Of a DNA stretch of 6,269 bases, positions 1 through 5,511 are shown one piece after another. How positions within the stretch are numbered: position 1 is the first letter of the stretch; each line of letters opens with the position of its first letter. A program made the position numbers and the translations under genes. The DNA is taken from positions 1-6,269 of the forward strand of contig JAUVJM010000078.1 in assembly GCA_030596585.1 (NCBI GenBank), in the 5' to 3' direction. The notes below the pieces were generated by a model, which had not been told where the DNA came from, made no database searches, and was given only the letters and a program-made list of their open reading frames with translations. The DNA is from a bacterium (GTDB taxonomy: Bacteria; NPL-UPA2; JAUVJM01).

Positions 1-50
1 CTGCTAACTGTCTTTTTTGTTGGCTCTTCTCCAAATTTAGTGGTGATATT

Positions 51-142
51 GTCATTGCCCGGCTTGACCGGGCAATCCATAAAAAAACTCTTCTGGATTC
101 CCGTTGCAGTTTACCCCGTACTTGATACGGGGCGGGAATGAC
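51..142 (+). repeat. Dispersed double-hairpin repeat, copy A
   Basis: This 92-bp element begins GTCATT and ends AATGAC. It contains two hairpins. The first (54-76) has a perfect 9-bp stem around a CTTGA loop. The second has an outer stem ATTCCCG/CGGGAAT and an inner stem CCCCGTA/TACGGGG, again with a CTTGA loop, and an unpaired TTGCAGTTTA on its 5' side. A second copy lies at 2323-2418 in the same orientation. The last 47 bp of the two copies differ at only three positions. It sits downstream of the DUF362 gene. Neither strand has a T-run after a stem, so I see no standard intrinsic terminator. It is probably a MITE- or REP-like element, though no mobilising enzyme is visible. Confidence 0.85.
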
Positions 143-163
143 GGCGTAGTAGTCTTTTGGGCA

Positions 164-216
164 TCTCCGGCGGCTGTTTGAGCTTATTAAAAAGCGCAAA
201 CAGCCGTTGCTGGAGA
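164..216. other. Imperfect stem-loop downstream of the DUF362 gene
   Basis: GGCTGTTTG (172-180) pairs with CAAACAGCC (197-205). The pairing continues inward with GC/GC (182-183 with 194-195) after one mismatch, around an A/T-rich loop. An outer TCTCC/GGAGA pair (164-168 with 212-216) extends the stem. On the minus strand it lies about 75 nt after the DUF362 stop and could stop transcription or protect the mRNA 3' end. No U-tract follows on that strand, so an intrinsic terminator is not well supported. Apart from this hairpin, copy A of the repeat and an 11-codon reading frame at 246-281, I see nothing in the first 290 bases. Confidence 0.5.
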
Positions 217-290
217 CGGATTCAAACATCAGAGCTTGTGGATAACTACACTTTTTGGAGAAGAACCTTTTTGTTTGACATTCTTCTTCC

Positions 291-1406
291 TCATGTCCTT
301 ATCAGTCTTGCGATTATGTTCTCTTTGATGAAGATGGCGTTCTCAGGGCAGAATTCGTGACAGCACAGGCAGAGGATACATTTGCCATAGTCAAACTCTA
401 TTCCGCCCTTTTCGGTTGATGATATAGCTCCCACCGGACAGCTTTCAACGCAAAGCCCGCAGTTTTTGCACAGGTCCCTTCTCACATCGGGCTTGATTCT
501 GAGAAACAGTGACAGAACCCGCATAAGGGAGTTGGGCAAGCGGTGATATAGTGTGGTTTTGGGCAGTTTGAACCCGGGCTGGATGAATTGCTCCAGGTTA
601 CCGCCCACAACGTCTATATCTTCAATGCGTCCGTTACCCAGTCCGCGGCGGCAGGCTTCTCTAGTGGTGGGTATATCGAATGGCTCAACGCCAATAATCC
701 GGCTCAACACCGCATCCAGACTGACTGCGTCAGTCGAGGCAGCAACAAGGTTTATTTCTCTTAAGGTTCCCCCGCCGGCAGGTCCGTCTCCCTCCATACC
801 CACGATGCCGTCGAGGATGGATAGATGCGGCCGGGCGTAACCGTAGATATCAACCAGCAGTTTTGCAAAGGAGGCTGGATGCGGCGCTAATTTGTGGCAT
901 TCGGTTTTGAAAAGACCCGGCACGATGCCGAATACGTTCTTGATTCCTGCGGTCAGTATCATAAGTGAATGAGTTTTGAATTTTGGCAGGGAGATGAAGA
1001 CGTCTGCCTCCAGCGGAGCTGTTGCCACGGGGATGCCTCTAATTATCCTGACTTTGTCAAATCCCGCTATCCCGACGTTTTCTTCTTCGCAGACCTTTCT
1101 TATCCCGGATCCCGTGTAGACGTCAGCCATTTTCTTGACCGAGCCGCCGGGGCTGTCGCCGACCTCGACTATCCCGCCTGCCTCCTTTGCCAGGCGGATG
1201 GCGGCGCGCACGACCTCAGGGTGAGTATCTATGCCGGATTCAGGCGGCTTTGCAGACAGGAGATTTGGCTTTATGAGGACGCGATTGCCAGGTTTGATGA
1301 TAGAATTGATGCCTCCCAGAGGGTCTATTGCTTTCCTGACGGCATCATACACTTTGTGGGGCCGGTAACTGCTGCAGCGGATGAGACTTACTCTCGATTT
1401 TGCCAT
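291..1406 (-). CDS. DUF362 domain protein with C-terminal 2x[4Fe-4S] ferredoxin domain
   Basis: A 371-residue protein. Residues 1 to about 290 carry DUF362 hallmarks: KPNLL, GDSPGG, a KTH...GIKN.FG segment and DGIVGMEGDGP. The C-terminus is a bacterial-type ferredoxin domain with two CxxCxxCxxxCP clusters: Cys313, 316, 319, 323 and Cys343, 346, 349, 353. Cys348 is an extra cysteine. No signal peptide or membrane span is visible, so it is probably cytoplasmic. The biochemical role of DUF362 is not established; the clusters point to electron transfer. The gene starts immediately after the HIT stop (TAA then ATG, no spacer) and lacks a well-placed Shine-Dalgarno, since the nearest GGAGGAGA is about 20 nt upstream. 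Translation is therefore probably coupled to the HIT gene. The family call is firm; the function is not. Confidence 0.9.
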   Translation of the reverse strand: MAKSRVSLIRCSSYRPHKVYDAVRKAIDPLGGINSIIKPGNRVLIKPNLLSAKPPESGIDTHPEVVRAAIRLAKEAGGIVEVGDSPGGSVKKMADVYTGSGIRKVCEEENVGIAGFDKVRIIRGIPVATAPLEADVFISLPKFKTHSLMILTAGIKNVFGIVPGLFKTECHKLAPHPASFAKLLVDIYGYARPHLSILDGIVGMEGDGPAGGGTLREINLVAASTDAVSLDAVLSRIIGVEPFDIPTTREACRRGLGNGRIEDIDVVGGNLEQFIQPGFKLPKTTLYHRLPNSLMRVLSLFLRIKPDVRRDLCKNCGLCVESCPVGAISSTEKGGIEFDYGKCILCLCCHEFCPENAIFIKENIIARLIRT

Positions 1407-1745
1407 TTATATAGGTTTTAGTCTATCTCCTCCGAGGAGATGAAAATGCAGGTGTTCGACAACTTGCCCTGCATTACTGCCCGAGTTTACCAGAACCCGG
1501 AATCCGTCCTCGGATATGGACTTCTCCCCCGCAAGACGTTTTGCAACTAAGAGAATGTGTCCGATGATGTTTTTATGCTTCTCTTCGAGAGTCGTAACTC
1601 CTTCTATATGTTCTTTTGGCACAATGAGAATGTGAACCGGAGCCTGGGGGTTTATGTCGTTGAATGCAATTACCAGCTCGTCGCTGTAAACGGTCTCACT
1701 TTTCACCTCACCTCTTGCAATTTTGCAAAAAAGACAGTCTTTCAT
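1407..1745 (-). CDS. HIT family (histidine triad) nucleotide hydrolase, HINT-like
   Basis: A 112-residue protein of typical HINT length. The N-terminus has the CLFCKIARGE segment, with Cys4 and Cys7 as possible zinc ligands. FNDINPQAPVHILIVPKEHI follows, and near the C-terminus the triad HLHFHLLGG with His98, His100 and His102. In this family the triad histidines hydrolyse nucleoside phosphoramidates or adenylates such as AMP-lysine or aminoacyl-AMP. The start at 1745 is supported by GAGGAGGG about 7 nt upstream and by a 4-nt ATGA overlap with the dtd stop. A nearby ATG (1752) is out of frame. Location between dtd and the DUF362 gene suggests co-translation. Pairing with dtd could indicate a shared role in clearing misactivated amino acids, but that is inference. 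The substrate is not readable from sequence. Confidence 0.95.
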   Translation of the reverse strand: MKDCLFCKIARGEVKSETVYSDELVIAFNDINPQAPVHILIVPKEHIEGVTTLEEKHKNIIGHILLVAKRLAGEKSISEDGFRVLVNSGSNAGQVVEHLHFHLLGGDRLKPI

Positions 1746-2284
1746 CTTTCATCCCTCCTCGGCGGGCAAGTATTCAGTGGAACGTGTGCCATGTTCACCG
1801 AATGTTTATCTCGGGGGTGGGTACCCACCGTTTTTCTTTGCCCGGACTGCGTATCAATCGACAAAGTTACGGGACCGTCATTAGCCAGTTCCACAAGCAT
1901 GTGAGAGCCGAACCTGCCTTCCTGAACCGGAATGTTCTCATCCCTCAATCCGGCGTTTAGTTCTTTCCACAACTCAGTTGCGGTTTCGGGAACAGCCGCT
2001 TCCCCAAACGATGGCCTGTTTCCTTTCCCGGTGTCTGCAAAAAGCGTAAACTGCGGTACGCTGAGTATTTCTCCGCCCGCCTGCTTTATATTCAGGTTCA
2101 TCTTCCCTGCGTCATCTCCAAAGATGCGCAGGTTTGCAATCTTACCGGCAAGATATTCCGCATCTTCTTTCGCATCATTTTTTCCCACGCCTACTAAAAG
2201 CAGGAGACCTTTCCCTATCCGGGAGATGACTTTCCCGTCCACGGACACTCGCGCTTTCAGCACTCTTTGGATAACGGTTTTCAT
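1742..2284 (-). CDS. dtd: D-aminoacyl-tRNA deacylase (Dtd)
   Basis: Dtd removes D-amino acids (and mischarged Gly) from tRNA in the cytoplasm. The start MKTVIQRVLKARVSVDGKVI is the canonical Dtd N-terminus, so I use the ATG at 2284 rather than one ten codons upstream. No Shine-Dalgarno is seen before either. The active-site strand reads LSVPQFTLFAD, with Thr80 in the catalytic position but Pro77 where bacterial Dtd normally has Ser (SQFTL). The second motif NDGPVT (135-140) carries the Gly-cisPro pair. The family normally ends near residue 145. Here about 35 further residues of unconserved character follow and run into the HIT start. The stop overlaps the HIT ATG by four bases. A single-base change near 1863-1865 would give a normal 143-residue protein (see findings). 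Confidence 0.95.
   Translation of the reverse strand: MKTVIQRVLKARVSVDGKVISRIGKGLLLLVGVGKNDAKEDAEYLAGKIANLRIFGDDAGKMNLNIKQAGGEILSVPQFTLFADTGKGNRPSFGEAAVPETATELWKELNAGLRDENIPVQEGRFGSHMLVELANDGPVTLSIDTQSGQRKTVGTHPRDKHSVNMAHVPLNTCPPRRDER
1753..1760 (-). promoter_or_regulatory. Strong ribosome binding site for the HIT gene
   Basis: GAGGAGGG on the minus strand lies 7 nt before the HIT ATG, inside the last codons of dtd. It fixes the HIT start at 1745 and suggests efficient re-initiation at the dtd-HIT overlap. Confidence 0.75.
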
Positions 2285-2304
2285 AATTGGAGGCGAGATA
2301 GTGC

Positions 2305-2313
2305 ATTGTAACA
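2305..2313 (-). promoter_or_regulatory. Possible extended -10 promoter for the dtd unit
   Basis: On the minus strand TGTTACAAT matches an extended -10 box (TGn plus TACAAT, five of six to TATAAT). It lies about 20 nt before the dtd ATG, implying a very short leader, which fits the absence of a Shine-Dalgarno. No good -35 box is seen at 17 nt; that position falls in the end of repeat copy B. This is a sequence-match prediction only. Confidence 0.3.
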
Positions 2314-2322
2314 TTAATTCTT

Positions 2323-2418
2323 GTCATTCCCCGACTTGATCGGGGAATCCAAAACCTATAGTTATAGCCTGAATTCCCGCTGCAGTTTACCCCGTACTTG
2401 ATGCGGGGCGGGAATGAC
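2323..2418 (+). repeat. Dispersed double-hairpin repeat, copy B
   Basis: A 96-bp element with the same layout as copy A at 51-142: GTCATT and AATGAC ends, two hairpins with CTTGA loops, and a conserved unpaired TGCAGTTTA in the second. It fills most of the 173-bp gap between the TIM-barrel gene and dtd. Compared with copy A, the first stem differs at two base pairs and both stay paired (G-C to C-G and G-C to A-T). The spacer between the hairpins is diverged. The second inner stem has one T-G pair in place of T-A. Confidence 0.85.
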
Positions 2419-2457
2419 AAATAATAGGCAGAAATTTATGTGACAGTGTACTAGAGG

Positions 2458-3288
2458 TCAGATTTCGTTCAAGACCTTTTCGATTTGCCTGCCGTAATTG
2501 ACATAGACTTCGGAAGCTTGGGAACCATCCTCTGCTTCTTTGCCTTCGTGTACAACAGCGGAGAGATGGGGCTCAATCGAGAGGATTCCTTCATACCCCG
2601 ATGATTTCAGGTCGGCAACAATATCACGCACGCGTCCGGCTCCCTCACCGGGAAGAGTAAAGATAGTGGAATCACCTTCACGCCTTGAGTCCTTTATGTG
2701 GACGTAAACTATGTATTTTCTTATCGTGTTGTAGAAATCCCACGAATCTTGTCCTTCAGCCGGCGGGTTGCCTGTATCAAAAAGGACTTTGAATGACGCA
2801 GAGCCGATTTCCTCAGTGAGAGTGCGGCAATTCTCCGCAGACACACCTCCCCAACCTGAACAATTCTCGTGCGCCAGGATGACTCCTTCTCCCTCGGCAA
2901 TGTTCGTCAGTTCCCTCAGCCGTTTTAGCACCTCCTCGTGCCATTCGGATTCACCCATCCCGTCGTTTGGATAGGACATCACCCTTATGTATTTCGTGTT
3001 GAGTTTTTTCATCCTGGGGATGGCTCGCTTAAGGTCTTCTTCATCCGTCTTGAAATCACCGCTGATTTTACGCGCCCAGTTGGCGATTTCCGAACCAAGA
3101 CAGGAAACCTGCATTCCGGCTTCATCGAGTTTCCCTCTTATCTTCTCAAAATCGTTTTCAGATACTCTTGTCAGGTTTACTGAATTGACATTGCGGATTT
3201 CGATGTGGTTCCACCCAAGTTTCCTGTGAGCTTCTATCTGTTCCTCAATTGCCTTTCCCGCTTCGTCAGCTATTCCGCTGAGAATCAT
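2458..3288 (-). CDS. Sugar phosphate isomerase/epimerase-like TIM-barrel protein
   Basis: A 276-residue cytoplasmic-type protein of the xylose-isomerase-like / AP endonuclease 2 superfamily. The four expected metal ligands are in order at strand ends: Glu141 (AHENCSGWGG), Asp171 (LFDTGNPP), His197 (YVHIKDS) and Glu239 (LSIEPH). The LPGEG loop at 212-216 is also typical. Members isomerise or epimerise sugars and inositol derivatives through divalent metal, but the substrate cannot be read here. I chose ATG 3288 because AGGAGG lies 8 nt upstream. A GTG at 3318 would add ten residues and overlap the panD stop, but it has less support. It follows panD by 26 nt and is probably co-transcribed; no pathway link between the two is obvious. 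Confidence 0.88.
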   Translation of the reverse strand: MILSGIADEAGKAIEEQIEAHRKLGWNHIEIRNVNSVNLTRVSENDFEKIRGKLDEAGMQVSCLGSEIANWARKISGDFKTDEEDLKRAIPRMKKLNTKYIRVMSYPNDGMGESEWHEEVLKRLRELTNIAEGEGVILAHENCSGWGGVSAENCRTLTEEIGSASFKVLFDTGNPPAEGQDSWDFYNTIRKYIVYVHIKDSRREGDSTIFTLPGEGAGRVRDIVADLKSSGYEGILSIEPHLSAVVHEGKEAEDGSQASEVYVNYGRQIEKVLNEI

Positions 3289-3296
3289 CTTTTTTT

Positions 3297-3302
3297 CCTC
3301 CT
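3297..3302 (-). promoter_or_regulatory. Ribosome binding site that decides the TIM-barrel gene start
   Basis: A perfect AGGAGG on the minus strand is separated by 8 nt from the ATG at 3288. It lies downstream of the alternative GTG at 3318, which argues for the shorter protein. Confidence 0.75.
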
Positions 3303-3314
3303 GTGGAAAAGGTT

Positions 3315-3665
3315 TCACACAACATGGTTGTTCTCATCAACAACTATTTTCCTGGGTTTTACTTCCTTCAGGTCTTTCTCCTCAGCCAGTGCGTAGGAGA
3401 GGATGCAGACTCTATCTCCCACCTGACCGCACCTCGCCGCCGGACCGTAGAGGGCAAGAGTGCCTGAGTTTTCCTCCTCTTCGATGACGTACGTTTCAAG
3501 CCTGCTGCCGTTGTTGAGATTAAGAACCTGCACTCTTTCATTGGGAAGAATCCCGCTTTCGGAAAGGAGTCTGGCATCAATGCCAATACTGCCCTCGTAG
3601 TTGAGCAGAGTTTTTGTAATCTTCGCCATGTGAATCTTTGCTCTGAGAACCTGTCTGAGTATCAT
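3315..3665 (-). CDS. panD: Aspartate 1-decarboxylase (pyruvoyl enzyme)
   Basis: A 116-residue PanD. It decarboxylates L-aspartate to beta-alanine for pantothenate and CoA. The proenzyme self-cleaves between Gly25 and Ser26 in NYEGSIGID, and Ser26 becomes the pyruvoyl group. Lys10, His12, Arg55, Thr58 and Tyr59 match the E. coli active-site set (Lys9, His11, Arg54, Thr57, Tyr58). One conserved position is unusual: the usual NGxAA motif reads YGPAAR here, with Tyr73 (codon TAC) where E. coli has Asn72. The ATG at 3665 has an AAAGGA ribosome site at good spacing. The gene is first in its minus-strand unit. A long palindrome begins about 57 bp upstream. No panB or panC lies in the window. Confidence 0.95.
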   Translation of the reverse strand: MILRQVLRAKIHMAKITKTLLNYEGSIGIDARLLSESGILPNERVQVLNLNNGSRLETYVIEEEENSGTLALYGPAARCGQVGDRVCILSYALAEEKDLKEVKPRKIVVDENNHVV

Positions 3666-3698
3666 TTTACATCCTTTCTATTTCTCGTGCTGGAGCAA

Positions 3699-3727
3699 AT
3701 CTTACCACAGCCTGTGACCGGCTACAA
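3699..3727 (-). promoter_or_regulatory. Weak candidate promoter for panD
   Basis: On the minus strand TTGTAG (3722-3727) and TAAGAT (3699-3704) are 17 nt apart, matching the sigma-70 consensus at three and four of six bases. The predicted transcript would start about 27 nt before the panD ATG. The -35-like box coincides with the end of the large palindrome, so the element could have supplied it. Confidence 0.25.
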
Positions 3728-3897
3728 CAAAAATATGCCCGGTTTCGTAATCCCTCAGTCTCGGGTGGGGGAATACTCTTAATCCCCCCCCTTTGATCCC
3801 CCCTTAATAAGGGGGGGTAGGGGGGATTGCAATAGCAGATGCAATGTACCCCCATCCAAGACTGAGGCATTACTCTTAAGAATTAGTTTTTGTTGTA
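3723..3897. repeat. Long near-symmetric palindrome, MITE-like
   Basis: Three sets of matching arms share one centre near 3810. The outer arms are TACAACAAAAA (3723-3733) and its complement (3887-3897). The middle arms are CCTCAGTC (3753-3760) and GACTGAGG (3860-3867), extending inward over most of the next 15 bases. The core is the G/C-tract hairpin. No open reading frame for a transposase is inside, and I see no clear target-site duplication. The length, symmetry and lack of coding content fit a non-autonomous mobile element. It may be two nested repeats, one inserted in the other. It lies between panD and the PIN remnant. Confidence 0.7.
3781..3827. repeat. G/C-tract palindrome at the core of the larger element
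   Basis: AATCCCCCC and GGGGGGATT form the ends. Inside, CCCCCCTTA (3798-3806) and TAAGGGGGG (3808-3816) form a perfect 9-bp inverted repeat around one base. Repeats built from C-tracts and TTAATAAGG-type centres are seen in many bacterial genomes. Its runs of six to eight identical bases are prone to slippage and to sequencing error. Confidence 0.7.
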
Positions 3898-3971
3898 TCT
3901 GCAAGAAAGATATGGTTTAATAATGCTTAAAAGATGGCTGTAGGTTTATTCTAAATTTCTCCTTTTGTTTT

Positions 3972-4274
3972 GGAGAGGTAGAAACAATTCTCAAGAAAAC
4001 ATTTGGATGGGATGAAAAGCGGGTCAAAAAAGCTCTAAATCAGATAAAGAGAAAGGTTGCACAAATCCAGCCCAAGGACAAAGTTTCTATCGTTAAATAA
4101 AAAGACTCCGATAATCGCATCATCGAATGCGCTATAGAAGCTAAAGCTCAATACCTTGTTTCCGGAGATGCTAAGCATCTATTGCCCTTAAAGCAATATC
4201 GTGGTATCAAAATCGTATCGCTGGCAAATTTTTTGGAAGTTATGTCCTTGTTCTTGCCGCCTCCCAGTGTCTGA
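3972..4274 (+). pseudogene. Remnant of a PIN-domain (VapC/COG1569-like) toxin
   Basis: Translation in this frame gives GEVETILKKTFGWDEKRV at the left. After an in-frame TAA (4098-4100) it continues with DSDNRIIECA, AQYLVSGDAKHLL, YRGIKIVSLANFLEVM and a stop at 4274. This is the C-terminal half of the PIN-family putative toxins: the DxDN and SGD segments carry acidic residues of the nuclease site. The N-terminal half, including the first catalytic Asp (usually in LDTNV), is absent; upstream the frame quickly meets stops. Missing start, internal stop and no antitoxin gene next to it all point to a dead relic. In the intact family these are RNases of type II toxin-antitoxin pairs. Loss of the front half may be linked to the palindrome that ends at 3897, but no junction is provable. 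Confidence 0.8.
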
Positions 4275-4311
4275 ATTGCGGGCTGTGGTCCAAGATGCTT
4301 GACCAGTGTGC

Positions 4312-4337
4312 TCAGAATGACGAAGTGAAGGAATGAC
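4312..4337. repeat. Fragment of a dispersed GAATGAC repeat
   Basis: TCAGAATGAC is followed 6 nt later by GGAATGAC. TCAGAATGAC is identical to the end of the repeat at 5373-5459, and GGAATGAC matches the ends of the copies at 51-142 and 2323-2418. Only the end segments are present, so this is a degraded or chimeric piece just upstream of the epimerase gene. Confidence 0.5.
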
Positions 4338-4367
4338 AATATACAGTATAACAACAGGATGAGGGTT

Positions 4368-5366
4368 ATGGAAAAGGGGCAGCCCCTAAGGGTATTGGTT
4401 ACCGGTTCTTCGGGTTTTATTGGGAAGAATCTCGTAAATTTCCTGCTGAAGGAAGGTCACTCGGTAAGGGGTTTGGATAAAGAGAAAGGGAAACTTCAAA
4501 GAGACATACCGGATGGAAGTTTGCATGAAGAGTTAATTGGGAATATAACCCGGGAGGATATCCTCAAGAGGGCTGTTGAGGATATTGATGTGGTATTTCA
4601 TCTGGCGAGTCTTGTTACACAGGCAGATGTCCGGGAAAGCAGATACTGGGAAGTGAATGTTGGGGGAACGGAGAATCTTCTTTCTGCCTGCAAGGATGCC
4701 GGTGTAAAACGTTTTGTTTACTGCAGTACGGACAGCGTCGTGGGACGGATTCATCAACCTCCGGCGAAAGAATCCGACCCCCCTCATCCGGAGAATATCT
4801 ACGGGAGCACGAAATACGAGGCGGAGAAGAGGGTTCTTGAGTATTCAAGCCGCATGCCCGTAGTTATTCTGCGCCCGACAAGAGTTTATGGTCCGGGGGA
4901 TTGGAGGATGCTTGAGATTTTCAGGAGAATTAAACAGAAGAGATTTTTCCTGATAGGCAGGGGGGAAGCCTTATTTCATCCCGTCTATATAAGTGATTGC
5001 ATGCAGGGATTCAAGCTCGCTTCGGAGGTCAGGGATGCTGAGGGAGAAATATTTCACATAGGAGGAGCAAAACCTGTTAAAATAAAATACTTTTTGGAGA
5101 CAGCTGCCAGGGAGCTTGGCGTGAGAATCGGCAGGGTTCGTTTCCCATGTTCCCTTGCCGGGGGCATTGCGGTCATTCTGGAGAAATGCTGTCCTGTTTT
5201 GGGTATTACTCCGCCTTTCACAAGAAGAAATCTGGAGTTTTTTACCAAGACACGCAGTTACGATATATCCAAAGCGAGGAAGATATTAGGTTATGATCCG
5301 GATGTGGGTGTCGAAGACGGAGTAAAGAAAACGATTCAATGGTACAGGGAGAAGGGATATCTTTGA
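4368..5366 (+). CDS. NAD-dependent epimerase/dehydratase (extended SDR family)
   Basis: A 332-residue cytoplasmic enzyme with an N-terminal Rossmann fold. The TGSSGFIG motif is at 12-19. Asp37 at the end of strand 2 favours NAD over NADP. The active site has Ser120/Thr121 (YCSTDSVVG), Tyr145 and Lys149 (YGSTK). Downstream are LRPTRVYGPGD, HPVYISDC and a C-terminal YDISKARKILGY segment typical of 3-beta-HSD-like and sugar epimerase members. I prefer ATG 4368, with AGGA 8 nt upstream, over the in-frame ATG at 4359, which has no ribosome site. The following acyltransferase suggests a nucleotide-sugar substrate in surface-glycan synthesis. The substrate (sugar or isoprenoid/sterol-like) is not determined by the sequence. 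Confidence 0.9.
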   Translation: MEKGQPLRVLVTGSSGFIGKNLVNFLLKEGHSVRGLDKEKGKLQRDIPDGSLHEELIGNITREDILKRAVEDIDVVFHLASLVTQADVRESRYWEVNVGGTENLLSACKDAGVKRFVYCSTDSVVGRIHQPPAKESDPPHPENIYGSTKYEAEKRVLEYSSRMPVVILRPTRVYGPGDWRMLEIFRRIKQKRFFLIGRGEALFHPVYISDCMQGFKLASEVRDAEGEIFHIGGAKPVKIKYFLETAARELGVRIGRVRFPCSLAGGIAVILEKCCPVLGITPPFTRRNLEFFTKTRSYDISKARKILGYDPDVGVEDGVKKTIQWYREKGYL

Positions 5367-5372
5367 CTTTAG

Positions 5373-5459
5373 TGTCATTCTGAACGGAGTGAAGAATCTC
5401 TATAGATTCTTCGTTCCTTCGCTTCGCTCGAGGACAGGCGCGTTGCTCCTCAGAATGAC
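5373..5459. repeat. Dispersed repeat with GTCATTCTGA / TCAGAATGAC ends
   Basis: An 87-bp element with 10-bp perfect inverted ends (5373-5382 and 5450-5459). Internally GAAGAATCT (5391-5399) pairs perfectly with AGATTCTTC (5404-5412) around CTAT. It occupies most of the 145-bp gap between the epimerase and acyltransferase genes. No T-run follows the stem, so transcription may pass through. The first seven end bases GTCATTC are shared with copy B of the double-hairpin repeat, but the interior is unrelated. Confidence 0.8.
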
Positions 5460-5511
5460 AGATTGGGACACAGTTCACTGAGTATTTATGAACGAAGCGA
5501 GGGTTGTTAAG

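Noticed and set aside
51..142. Possible CRISPR unit, because the same repeat recurs in the window
   Set aside because: Only two distant copies, each internally palindromic with no regular spacers, and no cas gene.
157..360. Plus-strand 67-codon frame at the left
   Set aside because: It covers the stem-loop and the antisense of the DUF362 end; no family features.
969..1421. A 150-codon plus-strand frame
   Set aside because: Fully antisense to the DUF362 gene, without recognisable motif or ribosome site; a shadow of the real gene's codon pattern.
1816..1835. Perfect palindrome GGTGGGTACCCACC followed by T-run, like a plus-strand terminator
   Set aside because: It is inside the dtd tail, with only about a 5-bp foldable stem, and points against the direction of all genes nearby; no plus-strand transcript is expected to end there.
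3667..3870. Minus-strand 67-codon frame upstream of panD
   Set aside because: It is the translation of the palindromic G/C-tract repeat (Pro- and Gly-rich) and does not resemble a protein.
4148..4354. Minus-strand 68-codon frame before the epimerase gene
   Set aside because: Antisense to the PIN remnant and the repeat fragment; its start is repeat sequence.
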